Part shown: in pieces, positions 25,094-31,744 of the stretch
Position numbering within the stretch: the stretch's first letter is position 1
Layout: each line of letters begins with the position of its first letter
Assembly (NCBI GenBank): GCA_003281635.1
Contig: QCBK01000013.1
Span: forward strand, 1-40,090
DNA: 40,090 nucleotides
Source of the DNA: Prochlorococcus sp. AG-347-G22
Lineage (GTDB): Bacteria > Cyanobacteriota > Cyanobacteriia > PCC-6307 > Cyanobiaceae
Direction of reading: 5' to 3'
Made by a program: the position numbers and the translations under genes
The notes under the pieces: model-generated
Seen by the model: only the letters and a program-made list of their open reading frames with translations
Database searches by the model: none
What the model was told of the DNA's origin: nothing

Positions 25094-25474
25094 ATGAAAA
25101 ATTCTTTTTTGAAAAATAAAAGTATCAAATCTTGTTTAGATTTTTTTTCAAGATTATCAATTTCAGCAATATTTATCTCAGCAATACCAGGCAAAATAAA
25201 TGATTTCGAGAGAACAGTTGAATATATTTCTTCAAAAGGTATTCCTGAACCAATTGCATCTATTCTTCTAGTGGGAGCAATTACATGTCTTATCTTGGGT
25301 TCGGGATTTTTTATATTTGGGGAAAATCAAAAAATCGGTTCAGTCTTTTTATTACTATTTATTATTCCAACGACAATAATTTTTCATGTATTCCCTTTTC
25401 ATCAAAGGGCAGTATTTATGAATCTTGCATTGATAGGTGGATTAATTATTGCTGCAATAAGGGAACCAAAATAA
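25094..25474 (+). CDS. DoxX-family membrane protein
   Basis: This 126-aa protein has four predicted helices. DoxX features: an early FSRLSISAIFISAIPGKI segment, a GIPEPIASILLVGAITCLILGSG helix pair, and FHVFPFHQRAVFMNLALIGGLI at the end. DoxX-like proteins are membrane subunits linked to quinone or redox chemistry; the specific partner is unknown. Confidence 0.85.
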   Translation: MKNSFLKNKSIKSCLDFFSRLSISAIFISAIPGKINDFERTVEYISSKGIPEPIASILLVGAITCLILGSGFFIFGENQKIGSVFLLLFIIPTTIIFHVFPFHQRAVFMNLALIGGLIIAAIREPK

Positions 25475-25505
25475 ATTGCTTAATTAAAAAAAACTTAATA
25501 TTCTT

Positions 25506-25700
25506 TTATTTTTTCTCTCTTAATTCTGGGAAGCAATTTGCAATATGAATTAATTCATAAACCTCTTTGCTATCGTATTTTTTATTCGGAATTCCACTTC
25601 CCACCACTATGCCTCTCTCTTTCATCTTCTTTAGTATCAGTTCTTGTCTTTGCACACTTGACATAGACTTAAATCTTTTAGTTCGTTCTTCTTTATTCAC
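25506..25700 (-). CDS. Small basic hypothetical protein (64 aa)
   Basis: The start is GTG 25698-25700. The product is Lys/Arg/Glu-rich with a helical N-terminal half (EERTKRFKSMSSVQRQELILKKMKERG) and a Gly turn before IPNKKYDSKEVYELIHIANCF. It could be a small nucleic-acid-binding protein, which is inference from charge only. Confidence 0.6.
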   Translation of the reverse strand: MNKEERTKRFKSMSSVQRQELILKKMKERGIVVGSGIPNKKYDSKEVYELIHIANCFPELREKK

Positions 25701-25743
25701 TAGATTTTAAATTAGTTAAACTATATTGTTAAGGTTATATCAA

Positions 25744-25866
25744 TTAGCGATTCATTATATAAGTAAGAAAGCCAGTAAATGTAAGTAATTTAAATCCAAT
25801 AAAGAAAGGCAAATATTTTTTGACCTTTTTGCCAAAAGGCAATAATTTGTTTAATGAATTGATCAT
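25744..25866 (-). CDS. Small membrane protein (40 aa)
   Basis: ATG 25864-25866 to TAA 25744-25746. A basic amphipathic start (LPFGKKVKKYLPF) leads into one hydrophobic helix (FIGFKLLTFTGFLTYIM). No motif; the ribosome site is weak. Confidence 0.45.
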   Translation of the reverse strand: MINSLNKLLPFGKKVKKYLPFFIGFKLLTFTGFLTYIMNR

Positions 25867-25972
25867 GATTTACATTAAAAATCTAATTATTTCGAACATC
25901 CTAACGAATTTTTTTAGAATTATTCCATTTTGATTTGTACATTTTAAATAGTAGATCTAAACTAGAAGGGTT

Positions 25973-26374
25973 ATGTCACCTTTTTTTATGAATGATAAAG
26001 AAACAATAATTTCATTATTAAATGATTTTGCCAATCCAAAAAAAATGGCCTCATTTTTTGTTGACAATGCGACTCCAGATTTTTTATTCATAAGACCGAG
26101 TGGTAATCCTATAGATGCAAAAGGGTTCGAACAAATGATTACTGGTGATATAGTTCAAGAAAAGGCAGAAATAACCAAAATTCACCGATTCGAATTTTTA
26201 AGCGAAAATATAGTAATGTGTATTTTTACACTAGGTTCAAAATTTACTTATAAAGGGACAGCTAATGATGACTTACCAACAGTTACTTCAATTTTTAAAA
26301 AAGTAAATAATGTTTGGAAAATTCACTGGATGCAAAGATCTACAGGAAATTCTGATTTATCTTTATGGGATTAG
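25973..26374 (+). CDS. SnoaL-like / DUF4440-type NTF2-fold protein
   Basis: This 133-aa protein has the cone-shaped NTF2 fold pattern: an N-terminal helix (ETIISLLNDFANPKKMASFF), FIRPSGNPIDAKGFEQMI, and a strand-rich end with TSIFKKVNNVWKIHWMQRS. It is probably a small ligand-binding or stress protein. The 29-aa ORF at 26365 overlaps its last codons. Confidence 0.8.
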   Translation: MSPFFMNDKETIISLLNDFANPKKMASFFVDNATPDFLFIRPSGNPIDAKGFEQMITGDIVQEKAEITKIHRFEFLSENIVMCIFTLGSKFTYKGTANDDLPTVTSIFKKVNNVWKIHWMQRSTGNSDLSLWD

Positions 26375-26454
26375 CAAAGTTAGTATCTTTTTTAATGGTG
26401 CTACTTCTTGTAGGTAGTTCTTTTATTGGTTTAATTTTTTATTTTATAAAATAA
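26365..26454 (+). CDS. Single-helix microprotein (29 aa)
   Basis: ATG 26365-26367 lies inside the last codons of the SnoaL-like gene in another frame (10-bp overlap), which suggests coupled translation. The product is nearly all one membrane helix (LVSFLMVLLLVGSSFIGLIFYFI), the size of the smallest photosystem or cytochrome b6f subunits, but it matches none I know. Confidence 0.45.
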   Translation: MGLAKLVSFLMVLLLVGSSFIGLIFYFIK

Positions 26455-26528
26455 AAAAATCAAAAAAAATTCCCGTTACTATTTCTTAATTTCGAAAACA
26501 ATTGCTTTTTTATTAAGTAATTTGATTT

Positions 26529-26656
26529 TCAGGTAAAAATAAAAACCTTAGACAGACTAACCCCTATATCTAACGCTAATAAAGCAATTAGTAACTTACT
26601 CATTTTTTAGAACTCTCAACTATTTTTTTGTAAAGTTCCTCAGAAATAGGTTGCAT
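26529..26656 (-). other. Two tiny ORFs overlapping as ATGA (18 and 24 aa)
   Basis: ATG 26654-26656 to TGA 26600-26602 encodes MQPISEELYKKIVESSKK. The second start, ATG 26601-26603, overlaps that stop and runs 24 residues as a short hydrophobic helix to 26529. The four-base overlap is suggestive, but the ORFs are too short to assert. Confidence 0.25.
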
Positions 26657-26848
26657 AAGCTTTTAAAAATCTAATTACAAATTAATTTTTTTAAAATTAA
26701 CTTCTCGTTACTAAATATACGAATATATGAATTTTTAAATAGGCAAAAAATATATTCACTATAAGTTTTTCTTATAAAGTATTAATAAATACTTAATCTA
26801 AAAACGTCAACAAATGTACAAACTTTTTTTTAAAAAAAATTAGAAATC

Positions 26849-26950
26849 TCATTTCAAGTAAATAGATCCTCTGTAAGTAAGCTTTATAATCTTTTCTTCT
26901 TGTTTTTTACAATATACGAATGACTTTCCATTGAAATACATGTTTACCAT
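26849..26950 (-). CDS. Small protein with C-terminal LTYRG-x-x-Y motif (DUF4278-like, 33 aa)
   Basis: ATG 26948-26950 (or 26939-26941, giving 30 aa) to TGA 26849-26851. The product reads MYFNGKSFVYCKKQEEKIIK then LTYRGSIYLK. The K-L-T-Y-R-G-x-x-Y element is the core of DUF4278, a short family widespread in cyanobacteria. Here it is at the C-terminal end. The 5' leader is the GC-rich structured element at 26951-27050. Confidence 0.5.
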   Translation of the reverse strand: MVNMYFNGKSFVYCKKQEEKIIKLTYRGSIYLK

Positions 26951-27050
26951 GATGCAGCTCCTGAACTTGCCCAAGTCCCCGTCCTATGGCTTGAGTCGTA
27001 CTGCGGTCTATCAGATGGTAGATCGGACGATTTTGTAGTATTCACTACAA
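26951..27050 (-). ncRNA. GC-rich multi-hairpin RNA element (leader or ncRNA)
   Basis: About 55% GC over ~80 bp, counted by hand, against about 30% around it. Three stems with 4-nt loops follow one another: GAACTT/AAGTCC (26963-26978), GGTCTATC/GGTAGATC (27005-27024, two G-T pairs) and TTGTAGT/ACTACAA (27033-27050). CGTCC (26980-26984) can also pair with GGACG (27025-27029), enclosing the middle hairpin. On the minus strand it ends right at the small DUF4278-like gene, so a cis-acting leader is likely; strand is not certain. Confidence 0.5.
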
Positions 27051-27086
27051 TCTATTTATAAAGTATTTATACTTAGATGTCAACAG

Positions 27087-27233
27087 TTAATAGAAACTAA
27101 ACTTCAATTTAAAATTAGATGCTGCTCTTGGAAACTCCCTAAAAAGAATATATGTCATGTAAGAACGAGTAACTCCCATAAAAACTGAAACAAATGCTAG
27201 AACTACACAAATAGGGCAATGTGGGAATTCCAT
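27087..27233 (-). CDS. Small membrane protein with HCPIC motif (48 aa)
   Basis: MEFPHCPICVVLAFVSVFMGV begins with His-Cys-Pro-x-Cys directly before a membrane helix, then a basic tail (FREFPRAASNFKLKF). A C-P-x-C motif at a membrane face could be redox-active. Its ATG overlaps the stop of the next upstream ORF (TAATG), so the two form a coupled pair. Confidence 0.5.
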   Translation of the reverse strand: MEFPHCPICVVLAFVSVFMGVTRSYMTYILFREFPRAASNFKLKFSFY

Positions 27234-27349
27234 TATTTATTGTCCAATATAAATTTCAATTCAGTCTCTGCAATAAGAATATCGATACTTCTCATGAGCA
27301 GTTTAAAAAATTTAATTATTTTTTTCAAAATTAAACCTTCTTTAGGCAT
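27233..27349 (-). CDS. Small basic hypothetical protein (38 aa)
   Basis: ATG 27347-27349 to TAA 27233-27235. The basic amphipathic helix (LILKKIIKFFKLLMRSI) is followed by an acidic end. It shares one base with the start of the HCPIC gene. Composition is membrane-surface-like; unknown. Confidence 0.4.
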   Translation of the reverse strand: MPKEGLILKKIIKFFKLLMRSIDILIAETELKFILDNK

Positions 27350-27370
27350 CAATAATAATATTGTTTAAGA

Positions 27371-27556
27371 ATGAATATATCAATGAGCAAAAATACTGAA
27401 GCCATTGATATAACAAAAGTTTCGTAGCAAATTTATACAATAAACAACGCCAACATATTCTCGGATACTCTTGCTCAATTAGCTTATTCAAAGTCAAATA
27501 TAAGTATTGGTGATCTAGTTACCTTGCAGTGCTATTTTTCTTTTGCTAAAAAATAA
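27371..27556 (+). pseudogene. ORF interrupted by an in-frame amber codon
   Basis: ATG 27371-27373 reads 18 codons to TAG 27425-27427 and then continues in the same frame for 42 open codons to TAA 27554-27556. The downstream part (QIYTINNANIFSDTLAQLAYSKS.. ending CYFSFAKK) looks protein-like. A nonsense mutation in a ~61-aa gene is the simplest explanation; readthrough or a sequencing error are alternatives. No family recognised. Confidence 0.4.
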
Positions 27557-27596
27557 AGCGGGCTAAAGTCCAATACTCCACGAGGATTTAGTCCGC
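27545..27596 (-). terminator. Strong imperfect hairpin with minus-strand T-rich tail
   Basis: GCGGGCTAAAGTCC (27558-27571) pairs with GGATTTAGTCCGC (27584-27596) with one bulge. On the minus strand a T-rich stretch (27557-27548) follows. It could also fold at the 3' end of the interrupted ORF on the plus strand, where no T run follows. Confidence 0.45.
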
Positions 27597-27740
27597 TGCC
27601 TAAATATGAGAGTGCAAATTTTTCTTAATTAATATGCAACTATGCCTTATGAGGTAAATATTTTGATTGCGTAATAAATTTATTTTGTATATTGCTATTA
27701 CAAAAATGATGAGCTTATTTAAATTAGTTACTTAATCCTC

Positions 27741-27860
27741 GTGGAGAAAGCTTTAGTAAATTTCTTTTACTGGTTACTGATAAGATCAGCCGAATCTCAT
27801 TATGGAGAATCATTTGTATCTGTGGAAGTTCCATCAAATTCAATCAAAAGTTTTTCTTGA
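27741..27860 (+). CDS. Possible small ORF (39 aa, GTG start)
   Basis: The GTG at 27741 lies inside the 13-nt AATCCTCGTGGAG repeat. The product has a short hydrophobic start and then SAESHYGESFVSVEVPSNSIK, which looks more protein-like than the overlapping 32-aa ATG ORF at 27802-27900. A third frame is also open here, so coding is not settled. Confidence 0.25.
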   Translation: MEKALVNFFYWLLIRSAESHYGESFVSVEVPSNSIKSFS

Positions 27861-28005
27861 TTTTAGAAAGTTTTTAATACCTAAATTCATAGCTTTCTGA
27901 AAATTGTATAACTAATTTGAGTTAAGTTGGTTAATTATCTCTATTGCAAATAAAGATAAGGTTGTTAATCTTGCACTTAAAGAAGAAACTTCATTTCTTA
28001 AACTG

Positions 28006-28215
28006 ATGCAATTTGATCATTTAAATTTCAATGAAGATGATAGCCTCATTTCCATAGAAGATTTAAAGGCTTTACGTCTTCGAAAAAAGAAAATTGAAAG
28101 TGATAAGAAAGCTAGAAAATATATCCTGGATATAAATCAAAGATATAGAAAAATGAATTCCCACAAAAGTAATAACTTTTTAAGAACTATGAACCCTTTT
28201 AAGAAGGCCGCATAA
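28006..28215 (+). CDS. Small basic hypothetical protein (69 aa)
   Basis: ATG 28006 begins an acidic-to-basic protein with helices (SIEDLKALRLRKKKIESDKKARKYILDINQRYRKM) and a basic tail. The frame stays open ~25 codons upstream with plausible sequence (ANKDKVVNLALKEETSFLKL) but no ATG, GTG or TTG, so the gene may be shortened at the 5' end or use a rare start. Followed by a GC-rich hairpin. Confidence 0.5.
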   Translation: MQFDHLNFNEDDSLISIEDLKALRLRKKKIESDKKARKYILDINQRYRKMNSHKSNNFLRTMNPFKKAA

Positions 28216-28302
28216 ATTGTTAATCTAGATTTTGGTAATTTGTTTAAATTTGCATCTTTCAGAGTAAAATTTTGAAGGTGTTTCTTTGGAAGAGTTTCAC
28301 CG

Positions 28303-28327
28303 AGAGGGGCTTTTTTTAGCCCCTTCT
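28303..28327. terminator. GC-rich hairpin downstream of the 28006 gene
   Basis: GAGGGGCT and AGCCCCTTC form an 8-bp stem (one G-T pair) around a T-rich loop. The T run is in the loop, not after the stem, so action as a terminator is likely but unusual. Nothing else is seen between 28216 and 28514. Confidence 0.45.
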
Positions 28328-28514
28328 AAGTTGAATTGTTTCTTTTATGAAGTTAATCTTCAAACAAAAAATAATTTTATTTAATTATCAAGTATTGGGT
28401 AAATCGCTTAATCCAAGCCCAATCATATCTTTAATTCTTAATTAACTAAAATTTATCTTCCTTTAACTTCCTTCAATAAAAAATTATTGGATAACTAATT
28501 TGTTTTTATAAATC

Positions 28515-30125
28515 GTGATTAACTTAAAAGAAGACAAATTATTTATCAATAAGAGGCTCATACTTTTTTTAGTATTGATTCTTCTTTTAGTTTCTTTTTA
28601 TTCAATATTTTTTATCGAAAATCATAGTTTGATAGCACACGACGAGTCTCTTTATGCTAATAGAGCAAAGTTAATAATAGATTCTAATAATTGGTTCACA
28701 CCTTTTGAGAAGGCTCATCATAAAACTATCGGTTCCTATTGGCTAATCGCATTAAGTTTTAAAATATTTGGCATAAGTGAGTTTTCAGCAAGATTACCAA
28801 GTTATATTTTTTCAATACTTTCTTCTTTTGTATTATTCAAAATAATAAAAAATATAGGAAGTTTAGAAATAGGATTAATATCCATTTTCACATTATCTTC
28901 ATCATTTATTTGGTTCAGTTACGGTAAGTATTGTAGTCCTGATACACTTTATATTTTTTTTAACTTGTCAAGTGTTTTATTTTTACTAAAAATAAATGAA
29001 TTTTTAAAAGAACATAATAAAAAAAAATATTTATTTATAAGTGGTTTATTTCTCTCAATTCCATTTTTTATAAGAAGCTATTTACAATTGCTGCCTTTAG
29101 TAAGTCTATTACCATTTATTTATTTTAAATTTAAAAAACTTGGATATAAAAATACTAGATATTTCATTATCGGATTTTTTGTTGGTTTAATACCTCTAAT
29201 AGTTTCTTACTACATTTCTTATCGAACATATGGATTTGATTCATTAATAAAACCATACATGCTATTGGAAGCAAAAACATTGAATGAAAATGACATTTTT
29301 GCAGGTTTTCTATTTTATCCACGTAATCTAATTTTATTATGTACACCCTTCTTTATTTTTTTAATTAATGGGACTCGTTATATTCTAAAAAATAAATCTA
29401 GAGAACTTCAAATTTTATTAGTGTTTACTCCTATTTTAAACATAGTTATTTTGATGTTAACAGCTTCAAAATATTCTCATTATGGATTATTTAGTATTCC
29501 ATTATTAGCCGCAAACGCCTCTTTTGGAATTTATGCATCATTGAAAAATAAATCTAAAGGATCAAAATTGACATTAAGAATATTTGGAGGATTAATTTTA
29601 CTATTAAGTATCTTAATTTTAATAGGTTCAATATTAAATATTCATTTAAAATTCCTGAGTCAATTTAACTTAATTGAAGAATTCATAATAATTGCTTTAA
29701 CAGTAATATTAATGAATCTTTCTTTAAAAATTTTGTATAAAACTAATTCAAAATCCTTAAATTTAAATAATATTTTATCAATATATTTCATTCAAATTTT
29801 TATACTAAATTTATTTTTTACTAATGGCATAATTGGAAATCCTAATAATGAAATAAAAGCTTTTATTTATCAAACTGATATAAATAAAATAATAAAAGAT
29901 AATCAGATATACCTTATAGGTGAATTAGAAGATAAAAAATTAAATTTATTAAAATTTTATCTTCCAAAGTATAAAGTAATTAAAAATAAGCAAATCCATA
30001 AAATTGATCAGACCATTTATGGATTTATAAGTGACAAAGATATTGCTCAATTTAATGATTCAATTAGACCTAAGTTTGTAAACTTGAGAGAATTTAAAGA
30101 TATTAATCTTGTGAAAATTAATTAG
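28515..30125 (+). CDS. Membrane glycosyltransferase, ArnT/PMT (GT39/GT83)-like
   Basis: This 536-aa protein has about a dozen predicted helices. The first periplasmic loop has H-D-E-S-L-Y-A-N-R (residues 42-50), the D-E pair typical of catalytic or metal-binding loop 1 in PMT_2 enzymes. FGISEFSARLPS and FIWFSYGKYCSPDTLY also match. Such enzymes move a sugar from a polyprenyl-phosphate donor to lipid or protein at the outer face of the inner membrane. The start is GTG 28515. Confidence 0.85.
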   Translation: MINLKEDKLFINKRLILFLVLILLLVSFYSIFFIENHSLIAHDESLYANRAKLIIDSNNWFTPFEKAHHKTIGSYWLIALSFKIFGISEFSARLPSYIFSILSSFVLFKIIKNIGSLEIGLISIFTLSSSFIWFSYGKYCSPDTLYIFFNLSSVLFLLKINEFLKEHNKKKYLFISGLFLSIPFFIRSYLQLLPLVSLLPFIYFKFKKLGYKNTRYFIIGFFVGLIPLIVSYYISYRTYGFDSLIKPYMLLEAKTLNENDIFAGFLFYPRNLILLCTPFFIFLINGTRYILKNKSRELQILLVFTPILNIVILMLTASKYSHYGLFSIPLLAANASFGIYASLKNKSKGSKLTLRIFGGLILLLSILILIGSILNIHLKFLSQFNLIEEFIIIALTVILMNLSLKILYKTNSKSLNLNNILSIYFIQIFILNLFFTNGIIGNPNNEIKAFIYQTDINKIIKDNQIYLIGELEDKKLNLLKFYLPKYKVIKNKQIHKIDQTIYGFISDKDIAQFNDSIRPKFVNLREFKDINLVKIN

Positions 30126-30376
30126 AAGATTTTGTTTTAAATTAAAATTTTTTCAAATTCCCAGAGTATTACTAAAAATATAGATTAATCTATAGAAAAT
30201 TTTTTCAAGAATAATATAAGAATCCATAACGCATCATCATCGATTCTAATGGCCTAGGCTAAAGTTGAAACTCTAAAAAATCTCAATCCAAGATTCTTTT
30301 GGTTAATATTTAGTAAATATTGATGCTGAATATTTAATTTTTGTAGCTTTTATAAAATCATTAAATTAATGAACAA

Positions 30377-30532
30377 ATGAACTATGAATTTGCAAAAGTC
30401 TCAAATTTGAAAGCTAATAGATCTTCTAAAATAGCTATTACTCTAGCATCATCAACTTTATTTTTGTATGCCTTGGGTCAAGCACCAATTTTTAAAAATA
30501 TTCTTGCAGGTGTCTTCTCTTGCTCAGTCTAA
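30377..30532 (+). CDS. Small membrane protein (51 aa)
   Basis: A basic start (KVSNLKANRSSKIA) precedes two short hydrophobic segments (ITLASSTLFLYALG and FKNILAGVFSCSV). The L-x-Y-A-L-G-Q-A-P junction may be a hairpin turn. No family recognised. A terminator follows at 30596. Confidence 0.5.
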   Translation: MNYEFAKVSNLKANRSSKIAITLASSTLFLYALGQAPIFKNILAGVFSCSV

Positions 30533-30595
30533 ATAAAATACTGTTTTTTTAAGAGAAGCTAGAATAGATTGTGATTGACAGTCGATCTACACTTG

Positions 30596-30617
30596 GAGGG
30601 ATAAACCCCTCTTTTTT
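30596..30617 (+). terminator. Rho-independent terminator
   Basis: GAGGG / CCCTC with a short A-rich loop, followed by six Ts. A further pairing TAGAT ... ATCTA (30564-30589) lies just upstream, so a short structured 3' UTR or small RNA is possible. Confidence 0.65.
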
Positions 30618-30677
30618 AATGTTTAATAGGTTTATTTATTAAAAGATAATGACTCTTCTTATTTCTCTTTTCAGCTG

Positions 30678-30794
30678 ATGAATATTTCCCCGCACCTATT
30701 AATTGATGCTTTGATATTAAGCGCTGCCCTTACGATAACTTTGGTATTAAGAGCAAAAGGTAATGCTGCCAGACAAGAAAAAGGGAACAAATGA
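30678..30794 (+). CDS. Microprotein 1 of an overlapping three-gene operon (38 aa)
   Basis: One membrane helix (LLIDALILSAALTITLVL) and a basic Gly/Ala tail (RAKGNAARQEKGNK). Its stop overlaps the next start as ATGA. The series 30678-31023 has three ORFs joined by two such overlaps, which makes chance unlikely. Confidence 0.6.
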   Translation: MNISPHLLIDALILSAALTITLVLRAKGNAARQEKGNK

Positions 30795-30931
30795 TTACTA
30801 AAGAAGAAGAAAAAGAATTTAAAAAACCTAAATTATATAGATTTTGGAACTTTCTTATTTATGGAAGTTCGATTGCTATTGGCGTTTTCTTAGTTTATTT
30901 ATATTCTGCTTATGTCTTTATAAATAAATGA
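30791..30931 (+). CDS. Microprotein 2 of the overlapping operon (46 aa)
   Basis: A charged cytoplasmic start (MITKEEEKEFKKPKLYRFW) precedes one membrane helix (FLIYGSSIAIGVFLVYLYSAYVF). ATGA overlaps at both ends couple it to microproteins 1 and 3. All three are single-pass and could form one small membrane complex (inference). Confidence 0.6.
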   Translation: MITKEEEKEFKKPKLYRFWNFLIYGSSIAIGVFLVYLYSAYVFINK

Positions 30932-31023
30932 CTCACATGTACGCCATTGCGAATACTTATGGGGTTTTGAGTCTTTTATTGCTTGGTGGCTTTGCATACT
31001 TTACTTTTAAAATGAAACGCTAA
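30928..31023 (+). CDS. Microprotein 3 of the overlapping operon (31 aa)
   Basis: A short polar start (MTHMYAIANTYG) and one helix (VLSLLLLGGFAYFTF) with a basic end KMKR. It follows microprotein 2 by an ATGA overlap. Size and design recall the small subunits of photosystems or NDH-1, but no match is recognised. Confidence 0.55.
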   Translation: MTHMYAIANTYGVLSLLLLGGFAYFTFKMKR

Positions 31024-31389
31024 TTTTTATGTCCTCTTCAATGAAAGATTTCTTAAATAAATTTTTTGATTTATGTAGAGAATATCAACAATAAATTCGA
31101 CTTCAAAAGATGGCTGCGATTTTAAGATAATATGCAGATAGATTAGATGAATGATAAATACTTGCAGACCTGAGAAAGTATTAAGAGAATATTATTCCTA
31201 AGAAAATTAATCCAAATTTTTTAAAGTTAGAGTAAATTTTATGAAGATATTTTCCTCTCAATTATTCATAATTTGAGATTTTTTTTGATCCTTAATCCGT
31301 ACAATTTTGTTCCTCTAACCGCACCCATACAACTTGAAATTTAATATTCAAATGAATTAGAACATAGGTGTAGTCAAGGGGTAAGTCTT
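31024..31389 (+). ncRNA. Intergenic stretch with hairpin and terminator, possible small RNA
   Basis: A 21-aa ORF (31029-31094) is possible. AATACTT/AAGTATT (31157-31182) forms a 7-bp hairpin. A terminator at 31256-31286 (TCTCAA/TTGAGA, inner pairs, then eight Ts) ends transcription. No protein gene of credible size lies between 31095 and 31389, so the hairpin plus terminator may be the operon's 3' UTR or a separate RNA. Confidence 0.35.
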
Positions 31390-31542
31390 ATGGCACTAAA
31401 TGACACATTTACTATCCAAGAAATCAATTTAGATAAAAAAAACCTTTCATATGATAATAAGCTGAAAAAAATTGATGCTTATTGGAATATCGAATGTGCA
31501 GAACATCCGAGTAACAACCATTGCAAGATTTTTTGTGATTAA
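31390..31542 (+). CDS. Microprotein with CP12-like C-terminal cysteine loop (50 aa)
   Basis: The last 15 residues, CAEHPSNNHCKIFCD, match the C-terminal GAPDH-binding loop of CP12 (C-x-E-x-P-x4-C-x-[VI]-[YF]-x-D) in Cys spacing, Pro position and terminal Asp, with one extra Cys. The N-terminal part is short and lacks the CP12 core AWD-VEEL. An AAGGGG ribosome site precedes the ATG. CP12 switches off GAPDH and phosphoribulokinase in the dark; a related redox role here is inference. Confidence 0.6.
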   Translation: MALNDTFTIQEINLDKKNLSYDNKLKKIDAYWNIECAEHPSNNHCKIFCD

Positions 31543-31627
31543 AATTTTAAATTTTAGGTATTCTTACGCTTGATTTTTACATAATGACCGTACTATACAA
31601 TAATCAGATAGAAAGGAGGCCAAGCAA

Positions 31628-31729
31628 ATGACTAATTTAGTTATAGAAATTTTATTTTGGACAATTTTAATTTCTTATCTGGGATTAAGGTTTTCTCAAA
31701 CTTGGAATGGATTCAAAAAACAGTATTAA
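31628..31729 (+). CDS. Single-helix microprotein (33 aa)
   Basis: The ATG at 31628 follows AAAGGAGG, a strong ribosome site. One membrane helix (LVIEILFWTILISYLGLRF) and a polar end. A 15-codon leader ORF (ATG 31584 to TGA 31631) overlaps its start as ATGA and contains the ribosome site. It sits between the two CP12-tail genes, perhaps in one transcript. Confidence 0.55.
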   Translation: MTNLVIEILFWTILISYLGLRFSQTWNGFKKQY

Positions 31730-31744
31730 TTAGGAGCATAGAAA

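Noticed and set aside
26110..26135. tRNA T-loop-like GGTTCGAA
   Set aside because: It lies in the SnoaL-like coding frame and no acceptor stem or other arms are present. No tRNA was found in the window.
26931..27038. 35-codon TTG-started frame across the GC-rich element
   Set aside because: Its third positions are almost all G or C, unlike any gene in this window; the RNA structure explains the composition better.
26449..28300. Mobile element or genomic-island boundary in the low-coding tract
   Set aside because: No transposase, integrase, tRNA or terminal repeats were seen; only small ORFs and RNA-like elements.
30153..30227. 24-codon minus-strand ORF after the glycosyltransferase
   Set aside because: No ribosome site, motif or overlap; too short to support.
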